From Halorubrum rutilum (lineage in GTDB: Archaea > Halobacteriota > Halobacteria > Halobacteriales > Haloferacaceae), in contig NZ_JANHDN010000001.1 in NCBI RefSeq assembly GCF_024494565.1, positions 496,001 through 560,000 on the forward strand: 64,000 nucleotides of DNA, written 5' to 3'. The notes beneath the pieces are model-generated. The model saw nothing but the letters and a program-made list of their open reading frames with translations. It was not told where the DNA came from and did not search any database. Shown here piece by piece: positions 15,943 through 25,443 of this stretch. Made by a program: the position numbers and the translations under genes. Positions within the stretch are counted from its first letter, which is position 1. Each line of letters opens with the position of its first letter.

Positions 15943-16971
15943 CTACTCCGCCAGCCGCTCCGCGACGCCGACGAGCGTCGCGCCCGCGGTGACCGTCGCC
16001 TCGCGGGCGACCGAGTAGACGACCCCGTCGCGGTCGGCCGTCGCGGTCTGCAGCGGCTCGAACGTCGCCGGGTCGTGAACGACGCCGAGCCGCTCCCCCT
16101 CGACCACGTCGTCGCCGACGTCGAGGTCGCGCGCCGGCGTGAACAGCCCCGACTCGGCGGCGTTCACGCGCCCGAGGTGGTTCCGCGCGACGGTGCCGTC
16201 CCACGGCTCGGGCTCGCCGGGGAGCAGCCCCTCCCGACGGAGGACACCGAGGGCCCCTTTTAGTCCGACCTCGACGGCCTCGGGGACGACCTCGCGGCTG
16301 TGCGCGAGCTCCGGCGTGACCGTCGGGATCCCCTCTCTGGTGGCGACGACGCGGAGCTTGCCCGCGAAGCCGCGCTCGCTCCACTCGGCGTCCGCCTCGT
16401 CGCCCGCGGCCTCCGCGAGCAGGAGGTCGGTCCCGAACGCCTCCGCGAGCGACCGGCACGCCTCGTCGCCGCGCATGTAGACGGCGTGGGTGAGCATCGC
16501 CAGCGACCCGGTGTGGAGGTCGACGATCGCGTCCGCCGCGCCCGCGAACGCCCAGAGCCGGGCCGCCATGCGCTCGTGGAGCGTCCCCTCGTCGTCGCCG
16601 GGCCAGCAGCGGTTCATGTTCGACCGGGTCGCGTCGAGCGACTCCGGCGTCGTGTACGAGACCCGGTCGAACGTGAGCGGGTCGGCGACGGGGACGGTCA
16701 CGAGGGTGCCGTCGAGGTCGTTCGCGTCCGCGGTCGTCGGGTCCCCGCCGGTCAGCCGCTCATGGAGCCGCCGGAGGACCGCGGTCCCGTTCACCTCGCG
16801 GCCGTGTTGGGCGGCCTGCGCGTAGACCACGGGGCCGCCGTCGGCCGGGATATCGAGCTCGGGGCCGTCCGGCCCCGCCGTGAGGCGCCCCTCGCCGTAG
16901 ACGTGGACGGTCGTCCGGACCGGGACGCCCGAGGGGAGCCGCGCGAGGACGAGTTCGCTGGCGTCGTGCAT
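15943..16971 (-). CDS. Succinylglutamate desuccinylase/aspartoacylase-family protein
   Basis: 342-residue predicted zinc amidohydrolase or deacylase of the AstE/AspA family. The first metal-binding site appears as QHGREVNG (the common form is HGDE), and DLHTG around the middle provides the second histidine; TPELAHS resembles the catalytic glutamate region. The C-terminal 100 residues form the beta-domain typical of these proteins, with GRVNAAESGLFTPARDLDVGDDVVEGERLG. The substrate is unknown. Zinc binding should be intact through His, Glu and the later His. A TnpB element lies about 30 bases upstream of its start, so its promoter may have been displaced by that insertion. Confidence 0.82.
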   Translation of the reverse strand: MHDASELVLARLPSGVPVRTTVHVYGEGRLTAGPDGPELDIPADGGPVVYAQAAQHGREVNGTAVLRRLHERLTGGDPTTADANDLDGTLVTVPVADPLTFDRVSYTTPESLDATRSNMNRCWPGDDEGTLHERMAARLWAFAGAADAIVDLHTGSLAMLTHAVYMRGDEACRSLAEAFGTDLLLAEAAGDEADAEWSERGFAGKLRVVATREGIPTVTPELAHSREVVPEAVEVGLKGALGVLRREGLLPGEPEPWDGTVARNHLGRVNAAESGLFTPARDLDVGDDVVEGERLGVVHDPATFEPLQTATADRDGVVYSVAREATVTAGATLVGVAERLAE

Positions 16972-17004
16972 ACCGGAGGGTCGGCCCTGACGCGCTTATG
17001 AATT

Positions 17005-18329
17005 GCCTCGGGGTCAAGCCCGGAGGCTTCCTGTTTCCACGACGCGCTTTGCAGACACCGAATGGATGTCCGTAGGGAGCGCAGTCTCCACAGGCGTATC
17101 TTCGGGCCATCCCAGCCCTAACTCAGAAAATCCGCGTTGCAGGACGTTCATCGCTGCGTTCGCATCACGGTCACACTCGAAACCACACGACGGACAGGAG
17201 TGTTCCCGAACCCAGATAGGTTTCGATGTTTCCACACCACACCGAGCGCACTCTTTTGTTGTTCCTCGGGCTTCGACTTGAACGACGTGAGTACCGTACA
17301 ACTCAGCCTTGTATTCAAGCAGTGTAATGAACTGCCGCCACGCCGCATCCTGCTTGTTCCGGGCGTTGTGCGACTTCTCAAGCATTCCCTTTACGTCCAA
17401 GTCCTCAACGAACACAGCGTCGTACTCACGGACGAGCCACATCGTGAGTTTGTGCTGGTAGTCAAGTACCTTCCGACGAATATGGCGCTTGATTTTTGCC
17501 ACTTCATAGCGTTGTTTCTCGTAGTTGTTTGACCCTTTCTCCCTGCGAGACAACTTGCGTTGTTCGCGGCGAAGACGCTCATACTTGTCTTCGAGGTCAA
17601 GCCAGTCCACAGTCGTCCCGTCTGATGTGTGGATGTAATTGAGGATGCCCAGGTCGATACCCACACTGTTGGCCGCGCCAAGAGATTCCACATCCGATTT
17701 CTCAGGCAGGTCGGCCTCGTTGGTTTCGAGACCAAAAGAGACGAACCACTCGCCAGTCGTCTCCTTCTTGAACGTGACCTCCTTGACGGTGGCGTTATCG
17801 GGAATCGGGCGGTGGTAACGGATTTTCACCCACCCGATTTTACTGAAGCGGACGTAAGCATACCTTTCGCGGCCCCTCTTTTCATCGAGGTCGAAGCCGG
17901 ACTGATTGTACGTCACGCTCCGGTAGTCGGTTGGTGATTGCCGTTTGAGCCGACCAACGTTGTAACCCTTCTCTTTCTTTTTGCGAAGGTTCGAGAGATT
18001 ACGGTGGAAACGTGCGACTGTAGCTTGCGCGGCCTTCGAGTGCAATTCCGCGAACACAGACCATTTGCGCTTCCACTCAGGGAGTTTGTTGTTTTGGTCG
18101 TACTCACTCGGTTTGTCGTCTTCGGGACTGTTCGTGTAGTCCCATCGGACGTGATTGTAGAGTTGGCGATGAACGTTGAGATGGCGTTGCAGTCCTTCCG
18201 CTACTTCTTCTGTCGGGTAGGCGTGGTAGCGGTGACTGTATTCCATCGCTGTCTCCTGAGTATTGATATGTCGACTTAATGGTTTGTATCACGAGTTGTC
18301 GGCCTCATCCTCGAGGTCAAGCCTCAGGG
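17005..18329 (-). mobile_element. IS1341-type (IS200/IS605 family, TnpB-only) element 1
   Basis: TnpB is flanked by similar imperfect palindromes at both ends: GCCTCGGGGTCAAGCCCGGAGGC at 17005-17027 (right end, described by position; key arms GCCTC/GAGGC and GGG/CCC) and CCTCGAGGTCAAGCCTCAGG at 18309-18328 (left end). They share GGTCAAGCC in direct orientation, as expected of IS200/IS605 subterminal hairpins rather than inverted repeats. The TnpB stop lies inside the right-end hairpin. No TnpA (Y1) transposase is nearby, so it would need a helper in trans. Exact boundaries are approximate. Confidence 0.7.
17014..18246 (-). CDS. tnpB: TnpB RNA-guided nuclease, element 1
   Basis: 410 residues. 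TnpB proteins are RuvC-type nucleases guided by an RNA made from the 3' end of their own element; they help the element persist. The catalytic triad appears intact: Asp198 in VGIDLG, Glu281 in VFVEDL, Asp361 in CDRDANAAMN. A zinc knuckle CARCG...CPSCG (Cys333, 336, 351, 354) sits between the last two. The N-terminal domain (YHAYPTEEVAEGLQRHLNVHRQLYN) is the usual OrfB start. It is quite different from the other three TnpB proteins in this window. GC content is well below that of neighbours, indicating transfer. Confidence 0.93.
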   Translation of the reverse strand: MEYSHRYHAYPTEEVAEGLQRHLNVHRQLYNHVRWDYTNSPEDDKPSEYDQNNKLPEWKRKWSVFAELHSKAAQATVARFHRNLSNLRKKKEKGYNVGRLKRQSPTDYRSVTYNQSGFDLDEKRGRERYAYVRFSKIGWVKIRYHRPIPDNATVKEVTFKKETTGEWFVSFGLETNEADLPEKSDVESLGAANSVGIDLGILNYIHTSDGTTVDWLDLEDKYERLRREQRKLSRREKGSNNYEKQRYEVAKIKRHIRRKVLDYQHKLTMWLVREYDAVFVEDLDVKGMLEKSHNARNKQDAAWRQFITLLEYKAELYGTHVVQVEARGTTKECARCGVETSKPIWVREHSCPSCGFECDRDANAAMNVLQRGFSELGLGWPEDTPVETALPTDIHSVSAKRVVETGSLRA

Positions 18330-18461
18330 TATTCGCCTTGTTTCCCGATAAATCGAGGCGGGAGGTGACGCCGGCGCTGCTCCGCCGGGTCGATCGCAGT
18401 CGCCCCCTCCGCCGGGTCGACCGCGGACGCTAAGTCGGTGGGTCGTCGAGACGGAAGCGAG

Positions 18462-19289
18462 ATGCGGGTCACGCTCCTCGGCACCGGCGACACGACCGGG
18501 ACGCCGACGGTCGGCTGCGACTGCGACACCTGCGCCGCGGCGCGCGAGCGCGGGGTGTCGCGCTCGCGGTTCTCCGTCCACGTCGCCAACGAGCGCACCG
18601 GCGAGTCGCTGCTCGTCGACTTCAGCCCCGACTTCCGGAGCCAGTTCCTCGATAACGACGTGTCGCTGCCCGACGCCGGGCTCGTGACGCACATCCACTT
18701 CGACCACCTCGACGGCCTCGGCAACGTCTACCGGCTGGTCGACGGGCTCCCGGTCCACGCACCGAACGAGACCGACCCCGCCACCGACGAGAGCGTCGCC
18801 GAGACGATCCGCGACAAGTACGACTACCTGGAGGACCGGATCGGGGTGCACGCCCGCGAGCCGTTCGAGCCGTTCGAGACGTGCGGCTTCGAGGTCCGGT
18901 TCGTCCCCGTCGACCACCCGCCCCTCCTCTGTTACGGCGTCGTCGTCGAGGACCCGGAGACCGGCGGGACGCTCGCGCTCACGGGCGACACGAGCTACGA
19001 CGTGCCCGAGCGCTCCCGCGAGGCGCTCGCCGGCGCCGACCTCCTGCTGGCCGACGCCATCGTCCCCGCGGCGCTCTGCGGGCACCACCCGATCGGCGGG
19101 CGCCACGAGGGGCCCGACGGCGTCCCCCGCACCTTCGGGACGAAGCACATGACCCGGGAGGGGGCGCTCGCGCTCGCCGACGAGCTGGGCGCCGCCCGGA
19201 CCCGGCTCGTCCACGTCGCGCACTACTACCCGCCGGACGAGGCGTTCGCGGAGCCGCTCGCGGTCGACGGCGAGACGTACGAGCTGTAG
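18462..19289 (+). CDS. MBL-fold hydrolase, PhnP-like
   Basis: 275 residues from the ATG at 18462 (MRVTLLGTGDTTGTP). The start GTGDTTGTPTVGCDCDTCAAAR is the signature of PhnP-like and related metallo-beta-lactamase proteins, where the cysteines precede the first strand. The dinuclear metal site is THIHFDHLDG, with further ligands at ALTGDTSYD and VHVAHYYPP. PhnP is a phosphoribosyl cyclic phosphodiesterase in the phosphonate pathway, but no other phosphonate genes are here, so the substrate is open; a nuclease or lipoate/octanoate-linked role is also possible for the family. Cytoplasmic. It lies directly downstream of IS element 1 but is not damaged. Confidence 0.85.
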   Translation: MRVTLLGTGDTTGTPTVGCDCDTCAAARERGVSRSRFSVHVANERTGESLLVDFSPDFRSQFLDNDVSLPDAGLVTHIHFDHLDGLGNVYRLVDGLPVHAPNETDPATDESVAETIRDKYDYLEDRIGVHAREPFEPFETCGFEVRFVPVDHPPLLCYGVVVEDPETGGTLALTGDTSYDVPERSREALAGADLLLADAIVPAALCGHHPIGGRHEGPDGVPRTFGTKHMTREGALALADELGAARTRLVHVAHYYPPDEAFAEPLAVDGETYEL

Positions 19290-19349
19290 CGAGGGCGGCG
19301 GCCCCCGCGAGCTGTAGCCTTTTGTCTCGGTAGCACGTACCACGCGTAG

Positions 19350-20438
19350 ATGGCTGCGACGGACCGGCTCCGGACCGCGCTCGACCGCCTGGAGCCCCCG
19401 CCCCGCGCGGTCGACTGGTCGCTGTTCGCGTTCGTGACCGCCGAGGTCGGCACCGGGCTCGTCTCGTTCACCGTCGGCGTCCCGGAGGGGTGGCCGATCT
19501 TCTGGCTCCACCGCGCGCTCGGGCTCTCGATCGTCGCCCTGCTCGCGTGGAAGCTCGCGCGCGTCCGGCGCCGTCTCACCGACCCGACCCTGTGGCGGCG
19601 GTCGACGGCCCTGTCGGTCCTGACGCTCGTCGCCGCGCTCGGCGCGCTCTCGACCGGAATCGTCTGGGTGTTCGGGCTCGACGTGCGGCTCTCCTACTGG
19701 ACGCTCCTCTCGGTCCACGTCGGCTTCGGACTGCTCCTGCTCCCGCTCGTGGCCGCGCACGCGACGACCCGGTTCCGGCTCCCGCGCCGGGTCGACTTCG
19801 AGCGCCGTCGGACCGCGGTCCGCTACTTCGCGCTGCTGGCGGCCGGCGGCGCGACGTACCGGCTCCAGCAGGGGCTCAACGACCTGCTCGACACCGCCGG
19901 CGCGGACCGGCGATTCACCGGCTCTCAGCCCCGCGAGGGCGACGGGAACGGGGCGTTTCCGATCACCTCGTGGGTCGCCGACGACCCGGACCCGATCGAC
20001 CGAGACGCGTACCGGCTGACGGTCGACGGGCTCGTGAGCGACCCGGTCGAACTCGACGCCGACGAGCTGGCGGCGGGCCACGAGACCGAGGCGCTGCTCG
20101 ACTGTACGAGCGGCTGGTACACGGTCCAGGAGTGGGGCGGGATCCGCGTCGGCGACCTGCTGGACGGGGCCGGTGAAATCGATGACGACGCGGCCTACGT
20201 CCGGTTCACGTCGGTCACGGGCTACCGCTGGAGTCTCCCGATCGAGGAGGCCGAGGAGGCGCTGCTCGCGACGCACGTCGGCGGCGAGCGCCTGAGCCAC
20301 GGCCACGGCGCGCCGGCGCGGCTCGTCGCGCCCGACCGGCGGGGATTCCAGTGGGTGAAGTGGGTGACGCGCGTCGAGGTCCGGTCGGAGTACGACCTCG
20401 GGCAGTGGGTGGTGACGCTGGTGAGCGGGTTCGACTGA
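19350..20438 (+). CDS. Membrane-anchored molybdopterin oxidoreductase
   Basis: 362 residues. The first 165 form about four transmembrane helices with histidines (FWLHRALGLS, SVHVGFGLLLLPLVAAHATT) that resemble cytochrome b561/YedZ-like domains and might bind haem. The C-terminal 165 residues form a sulfite-oxidase-type molybdenum cofactor domain with the Mo-ligating cysteine at Cys252 (LLDCTSGWYTVQEW). The dimerisation domain of true sulfite oxidases is absent, as in YedY/MsrP. The fusion suggests electron transfer between membrane quinols and an extracellular or cytoplasmic substrate, possibly methionine sulfoxide, by inference. It starts 60 bases after the MBL gene and may be co-transcribed with it. 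Confidence 0.83.
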   Translation: MAATDRLRTALDRLEPPPRAVDWSLFAFVTAEVGTGLVSFTVGVPEGWPIFWLHRALGLSIVALLAWKLARVRRRLTDPTLWRRSTALSVLTLVAALGALSTGIVWVFGLDVRLSYWTLLSVHVGFGLLLLPLVAAHATTRFRLPRRVDFERRRTAVRYFALLAAGGATYRLQQGLNDLLDTAGADRRFTGSQPREGDGNGAFPITSWVADDPDPIDRDAYRLTVDGLVSDPVELDADELAAGHETEALLDCTSGWYTVQEWGGIRVGDLLDGAGEIDDDAAYVRFTSVTGYRWSLPIEEAEEALLATHVGGERLSHGHGAPARLVAPDRRGFQWVKWVTRVEVRSEYDLGQWVVTLVSGFD

Positions 20439-20472
20439 GCGGCAGTCGCGTTCACGGCCCCGGAGCGCCCGA

Positions 20473-22911
20473 CTACTCGTACTCGTTGCCGACGACCTCG
20501 CGGATGCGCTCCGCGGTCACCGGCCCCACGCCCTCGACCTCCAGGAGGTCGTCCTCGGGCGCGGTCATCACGGCCTCGACGGTGCCGAAGTGCTCCAGCA
20601 GGGTCCGGGCCGTGACGGGGCCGATATCGGCGATGGCGGAGACGACGTACTCCTGCTGTTCCGCGCGGGTCTTCGTCGTCTTCTCGCCGTGGACGCTCAC
20701 CTCGCGGTCGCGCGTCTCCTGCTCCCGCTTGGCGATCGTCGCGAGCAGTTCGGTGGTGTCGTCCTCGCCCTCGGTGCGGAGCACGCTCACGTCGAAGTCG
20801 ACCGCGAGCGACGCGAGCGCGCCCCGGATCGCGTTGGGGTCGATGTCGCGCTGGCCGTAGAGGTTCGTCCCCTCGACGACCATCACCGGGCGGGCGTACG
20901 CCCGCGAGAGCTCGCCGACCTGCTCGAACATCGACCGGTCGGCGTCGAGCATCGAGTCGACGAAGTCGGCCGCCGACTTGCGCTCGACGGCGACGCGGTC
21001 GGAGAGCACGTAGTCGCCGACCGCGAGCGTCTCAAGCCGGGTGACGAGCCCGTCGCGCGTCGAGAGGTCCTTCGCGATGGAGGAGTCGAGCTCGCGCTGG
21101 TCGACGACGACCTCGACGCCCTCGTCGACGCCGGCAGTGGCGACGACGCCGTCGTCGGCTTCCGTTTCCTCGTCGGCGCTCTCCTCGCCGGCCCGCGCTT
21201 CCTCGGCGAAGTTGGTGAGGCCGGCGTCGTCGCCGCCGGCGGCGTCGTCGCCATCGTCGTCGCTGTCGGCGTTCTCAGCCGGGCCGGCGTCGACGTTCGC
21301 GTCGCCCTCGGTCCCGGATCCCCCACTGAACGCGTCGAGGCCGGCCTGCCCGTCGTCGCCGACCGTCTCCTCGATGTCGTCGGTGGCCTCCTTCAGCTCG
21401 GCGAGCTGGCTGGCCATCTCCTTCTCGCGGCGCCGCGAGATCCAGAAGAACGCCTCGTCGCGGGTGTCCTCGGCCATGAGGACGACCACCTTCCCCTCGG
21501 CCTGCCGACCGGTCCGGCCCTTGCGCTGGATCGAGCGGATCGCGGTCGGGACCGGCTCGTAGAAGCAGACGAGGTCGACCTCGGGGACGTCGAGCCCCTC
21601 CTCCGCGACGGAGGTGGAGACGAGCACCTCGAACTCGCCCGCCTTGAACTCGTCGAGCGTCTCCTGCTGCTCCGTCTGGCTCATCCCGTCGGAGCCCTCC
21701 TTGTCGCCCTGGCCGACGAACTTTCGGACGTCGAAGCTGGCGGAGAGGAACTCCACGAGCGCCTCGGCGGTGTCGCGGGACTCGGTGAAGAGGATGGCTC
21801 GCTCGCCCTCGTTGATGCCGAGGGTCTCGGCGAGGAGGATCCGCGCCTTCGAGAACTTCGGGTGGAGCCCGTCGAACGACTCCGCCTTCCGCATCGCCTC
21901 GCGCACCTTGGGGTCGGCGACCATGCGCTGGCTCGCCTTCGAGGCGCCCGACGAGCGGGCGGCCTCGCGCTGGCGCTCGAAGTACCGCCGGACGGACTCG
22001 ACCGACTGCGTCTCGACCAGCTCGGTCGCGCGCCGGAGCTTCATCACCTCGGCGTGGGTGGACATTCCCTTGTACCCGTCCGACTGGTCGTTGTCCATCA
22101 TTTTCTTCAGCTTCCCCCGCATCTTGTTCAGGTCCTTCTGCGAGAGGTCGGGGTTCGTCGTGTTCGTCACGCCGAGCGACTTGAGCTTCTCCAACCGGTC
22201 GGTGATCACCTCGTTGAGCGCGTCGCGGATCTCCAGGACCTCGTCGGGGAGCGTCACCTGCTCCCACTGGACGTCGGTGTCGTGGGTGTACTCGTCGACG
22301 TCGGCGTCCTCCTCGGTCATCACCTCCACGTTCGAGAGCCCGAGGTTCTCGCAGACCGTCTCGATCTCCTCGGTGTCGCCGCCGGGCGAGGCCGACATCC
22401 CGGTGACGAGCGGGTCGGCCGCGTCGGCGTGGTAGCGCTCGGCGATGTAGACGTACGCGTAGTCGCCGGTCGCGCGGTGGCACTCGTCGAAGGTGAGGTG
22501 GGTCACGTCGCGCAGCGAGATCCGGTTGCCGACGAGGTCGTTCTCGACGACCTGCGGGGTCGCGATCACGATCCGGGCGTCGTCCCAGAGCGCCGCGCGG
22601 TCGTCCGGCTTCACGTCGCCGGTGAAGACGACGATCTCGTCGTCCGGAATCTGCAGCGCCTCGCGGTAGAAGTCGGCGTGCTGCTGGACGAGGGGTTTGG
22701 TGGGGGCTAAAAAGAGCGCCCTCCCGCCGACCTCGCGGAGGCGCTCGGCGGTGACGAGCAGGCTGACCGTGGTCTTGCCGAGGCCGGTCGGGAGGCAGAC
22801 GAGGGTGTGGTCGCGGGCCGCGGACTCCGCGAGCTGGAGCTGGTAGCGGCGCTCCTGGAGGAAGTCGTCGACGAGCAGGGGTCTGTCGATGCCGGCGGCC
22901 TCTGTCGCCAT
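20473..22911 (-). CDS. hef: Hef helicase/nuclease
   Basis: Archaeal Hef (FANCM/XPF relative), 812 residues, processes stalled replication forks. The SF2 helicase has PTGLGKT (41-47), the DECH box (142-145), the Hef insertion domain about 210-340, and QRKGRTGR (462-469). A long acidic linker (about 515-595) leads to the ERCC4 nuclease with catalytic ERKSAADF (643-650, form ERKxxxDF) and VVVDQREL. The C-terminus (about 752-812) is the tandem helix-hairpin-helix DNA-binding domain (GPVTARTLLEHFG, VEGVGPVTAERI). All motifs look functional. In Haloferax volcanii hef is dispensable unless the Holliday junction resolvase is lost. Single gene, convergent with 19350. Confidence 0.96.
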   Translation of the reverse strand: MATEAAGIDRPLLVDDFLQERRYQLQLAESAARDHTLVCLPTGLGKTTVSLLVTAERLREVGGRALFLAPTKPLVQQHADFYREALQIPDDEIVVFTGDVKPDDRAALWDDARIVIATPQVVENDLVGNRISLRDVTHLTFDECHRATGDYAYVYIAERYHADAADPLVTGMSASPGGDTEEIETVCENLGLSNVEVMTEEDADVDEYTHDTDVQWEQVTLPDEVLEIRDALNEVITDRLEKLKSLGVTNTTNPDLSQKDLNKMRGKLKKMMDNDQSDGYKGMSTHAEVMKLRRATELVETQSVESVRRYFERQREAARSSGASKASQRMVADPKVREAMRKAESFDGLHPKFSKARILLAETLGINEGERAILFTESRDTAEALVEFLSASFDVRKFVGQGDKEGSDGMSQTEQQETLDEFKAGEFEVLVSTSVAEEGLDVPEVDLVCFYEPVPTAIRSIQRKGRTGRQAEGKVVVLMAEDTRDEAFFWISRRREKEMASQLAELKEATDDIEETVGDDGQAGLDAFSGGSGTEGDANVDAGPAENADSDDDGDDAAGGDDAGLTNFAEEARAGEESADEETEADDGVVATAGVDEGVEVVVDQRELDSSIAKDLSTRDGLVTRLETLAVGDYVLSDRVAVERKSAADFVDSMLDADRSMFEQVGELSRAYARPVMVVEGTNLYGQRDIDPNAIRGALASLAVDFDVSVLRTEGEDDTTELLATIAKREQETRDREVSVHGEKTTKTRAEQQEYVVSAIADIGPVTARTLLEHFGTVEAVMTAPEDDLLEVEGVGPVTAERIREVVGNEYE

Positions 22912-22963
22912 CGGCGGGGCTTCGCCGCCGTCGGCCTAAAGCCTTCGCGAAGCGGGGTGAAAG

Positions 22964-23128
22964 TTATCGCTCGGCGGAACGCTCCTCTCGGTGCTCCTCG
23001 GGCACGTCCTCGTCGACCAGCTCCGCCCACTCCGCGAGCCGGTCTCCGGATGGTGTCTGCGCGCTCATCAGGGGACGGATCTCCGTGGTACGTCTTAACA
23101 GTTTCTCCGATTCCACACGATCTGTCAT
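22964..23128 (-). CDS. Possible small acidic protein upstream of hef
   Basis: An open frame of 54 codons (start MTDRVESEK at 23128) or 34 codons (start MSAQTPSGD at 23065) ends 52 bases before hef. The last part reads LAEWAELVDEDVPEEHREERSAER, which has the acidic amphipathic look of real haloarchaeal small proteins, unlike random frames. There is no domain or homology I can name. On the sequence alone it might be a genuine small gene co-transcribed with hef or a chance frame; the surrounding 311 bases hold no other candidate. Confidence 0.35.
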   Translation of the reverse strand: MTDRVESEKLLRRTTEIRPLMSAQTPSGDRLAEWAELVDEDVPEEHREERSAER

Positions 23129-23222
23129 CGGTTCGGCGCCGGTCGGGGGTCGCGAGCACCGGGATCCGGGGGATCCGACCGCGACTCGCACGCCTTTTAG
23201 GGTTCACGCGCGTCCGACCGGT

Positions 23223-23669
23223 ATGAGCAAACTCGACGCGTTCCTCGCCGGCGAGCGGCTCGACGACGTCGTCTTCTACCTGAACGACGCGTACCTCGAC
23301 GACGACTCCCGGCTCCGGAACGTCGGGACCGAGACGGACGGCGGCGTCCGGCTGATCCTCGACGGCGAGACCGGCCGGTCGGCGTTCGAGGCCGGCACGG
23401 GGATGGGCGCGATGGAGTTCGCGAAGACGGCGATGGGCGCCGAAGGCGAGATCGCCCGCTCGCTCGACGGCGGGGAGTGTCCGTTCGCGGACGACGCGGG
23501 CGGGGACCCCGACGGCCACGCCGTCAGCTTCGTCTTCGCGTTCGCGGAGGCGCAGAACGAGGAGGTCGGCGGGCTCTACGCCGAGGGCGACGTGGTCCAC
23601 GCGTACGCCCGCTGCGCGTGCGGCGAGAGCTACTCGCACAAGTGGATCGTCGGCGACCGCGACGATTGA
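23223..23669 (+). CDS. Conserved haloarchaeal hypothetical protein, 148 aa
   Basis: Start at 23223 (MSKLDAFLAGERLDDVVFYLNDAYLDDD). An acidic soluble protein with mixed alpha/beta composition and a C-terminal pair of cysteines, ARCACGESYSHKWIVGD, preceded by a single cysteine in GGECPFADD; these might bind a metal. I recognise the general look of an uncharacterised haloarchaeal family but not a function. The start was preferred over an upstream in-frame ATG at 23085 because the upstream part is arginine/proline-rich and lies over a likely promoter, CGCCTTTTAGGG at 23190-23201. Downstream it is convergent with the acyl-CoA synthetase gene. Confidence 0.75.
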   Translation: MSKLDAFLAGERLDDVVFYLNDAYLDDDSRLRNVGTETDGGVRLILDGETGRSAFEAGTGMGAMEFAKTAMGAEGEIARSLDGGECPFADDAGGDPDGHAVSFVFAFAEAQNEEVGGLYAEGDVVHAYARCACGESYSHKWIVGDRDD

Positions 23670-23696
23670 AGCGTGGAAAACGCGGCGGAGCCGGCC

Positions 23697-25349
23697 TTAC
23701 TTCCCCTCGGGCGCGTCCTCCTCCGGCACCGACCCCTCGACGAGCGACCGGTCGGCGTACCGCTCCCGGAGGTCCTTCTTCGAGAACTTCCCGGTGGCGG
23801 TCTTCGGGACCTCGTCGATGAACTCCACCGCGTCCGGCACCCACCACTTCGGGTACTCCTCGCGGAGGCCGGCCTCGATCTCCTCGACTAAGGCCTCGCG
23901 GTCGACGCCGTCCGCCGCGACGACGAACGCGACCGGCCGCTCCTGCCAGCGCTCGTGGGGGACGCCGACGACGGTCGCCTCGCTCACGCCGTCGTACGCC
24001 ATGATCGCGTTCTCTAACTCGACGCTGGAGATCCACTCGCCGCCCGACTTGATCACGTCCTTCGTCCGGTCGACGAGCTCGAGGTAGCCGTCCTCGTCGA
24101 CGGTGACCACGTCGCCGGTCTTCAGCCAGCCGTCGACGAACTCCGCCTCGCTGGCCTCGGGGCGCGCGAAGTACTCCTTCGTGACCCACGGGCCGCGGAT
24201 CCGCAGCTCGCCGAACTCCTCGCCGTTCCAGGGGACCGCCTCGCCGTCCTCGTCGATGACCTCGAACTCAAGGCCGGGGACGACGAGCCCCTGCTTCGAC
24301 CGCTTGTCGACCCGCGTCTCGTAGTCGGCGTCGCGCAGGTCGCTCGTGAGGTGCGAGACGGTGCCGATCGGCGACAGCTCCGTCATCCCCCACGCGTGGA
24401 GCAGCTCGACGCCCCGGTCGTCGTACCACTCGATCAGCGACCGCGGGGCGGCCGCGCCGCCGACGATCACGGTGTCGAGCGTCGAGAGGTCGACCTCGTT
24501 GCCCCCCTCGATGTACTCGCGGAGGCCGAGCCACACCGTCGGGACGCCCGCCGAGACCGTCACGCCCTCCTCCTCGATCAGCGCCGCGAGGTCGGCCGGG
24601 TCCGGCGACGGGCCGGGGTAGACGTGCTTCGCGCCCGCCGCGGTCGCGGTGAACGGCATCCCCCACGCGTTGACGTGGAACATGGGGACGACCGGCATCA
24701 CCACGTCGGAGTCCTCCATCGGGATCCCCTGCGGCGTCTGCGAGGCCATCGTGTGGCTCCACAGCATCGACTGCGTGTACTCGACGCCCTTCGGCTTCCC
24801 CGTCGTCCCCGAGGTGTAACAGAGGCCGGCGGGCCGGTCCCCGTCGAGGTCGGGCCAGTCGTACTCGGTCGGCTGGTCCGCGACGAACTCCTCGTACGGC
24901 GTGGCGTCGAGCGCGTCGATCTCGGTCGAGCCCATGACGACGAAGTCCACGTCGGCGAACTCCTCGGCGCCCTCGGCCGCGCCCGCGAGTTTCCCCGCGA
25001 GCGACGGGTCGACGAAGACGATCTCGTCGTCCGCGTCGTCGACGATGTACCGGACGTGCTCGTCCGGCAGGAGCGGGTTGATCGTGTGGAGCTGCGCGCC
25101 GCTGCTCGGGACGCCGAAGTACGTCTCGAAGTGCCGGGTGTGGTTCCAGCAGAACGTCGCGACCCGGTCGCCCCGCTCGATCCCGTGCTCGTCCAGGGCG
25201 TTCGCGAGCCGCGCCGTGCGATCGGCGTACTCGGCGTAGGTGTGTCGCGTCCGTCCCTCGTGCGTCCGGGAGACGATCTCGGTGTCGGGGTACAGTCGTT
25301 CGGCGCGCCACAGGAACGGTCGGAGCGTCTGCGCGTGTCCACCTGGCAT
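23697..25349 (-). CDS. Acyl-CoA synthetase (AMP-forming), medium/long-chain type
   Basis: 550-residue member of the ANL superfamily that activates a fatty acid to acyl-AMP and then acyl-CoA. Key motifs: YTSGTTGKPKGVEYT (P-loop-like A3), AWGMTELSPIG (A5), DGWLKTGDVVTVDEDGYLELVDRTKDVIKSGGEWIS (A7-A8, with the hinge), and PKTATGKFSKKDLRERY containing the catalytic A10 lysine. The overall length and the LHTINPLLP segment resemble medium-chain/long-chain fatty acyl-CoA ligases in haloarchaea. Substrate chain length cannot be fixed from sequence. It could feed beta-oxidation; the acyl-CoA dehydrogenase gene at 59205 is far away. Single gene. Confidence 0.92.
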   Translation of the reverse strand: MPGGHAQTLRPFLWRAERLYPDTEIVSRTHEGRTRHTYAEYADRTARLANALDEHGIERGDRVATFCWNHTRHFETYFGVPSSGAQLHTINPLLPDEHVRYIVDDADDEIVFVDPSLAGKLAGAAEGAEEFADVDFVVMGSTEIDALDATPYEEFVADQPTEYDWPDLDGDRPAGLCYTSGTTGKPKGVEYTQSMLWSHTMASQTPQGIPMEDSDVVMPVVPMFHVNAWGMPFTATAAGAKHVYPGPSPDPADLAALIEEEGVTVSAGVPTVWLGLREYIEGGNEVDLSTLDTVIVGGAAAPRSLIEWYDDRGVELLHAWGMTELSPIGTVSHLTSDLRDADYETRVDKRSKQGLVVPGLEFEVIDEDGEAVPWNGEEFGELRIRGPWVTKEYFARPEASEAEFVDGWLKTGDVVTVDEDGYLELVDRTKDVIKSGGEWISSVELENAIMAYDGVSEATVVGVPHERWQERPVAFVVAADGVDREALVEEIEAGLREEYPKWWVPDAVEFIDEVPKTATGKFSKKDLRERYADRSLVEGSVPEEDAPEGK

Positions 25350-25443
25350 ACCTCACACACCACGGATTCGAGAACTATGAACATTCGCATGATTGATAGT
25401 GAGGGATCGGCGGCGTGAGGAACGCGTCCGGAGCTCGGGCGCT

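Noticed and set aside
20590..22710. Very long plus-strand ORF opposite hef
   Set aside because: Composition mirrors the codon bias of hef (Leu/Arg/Glu-rich, no motifs). Hef has complete helicase and nuclease motifs.
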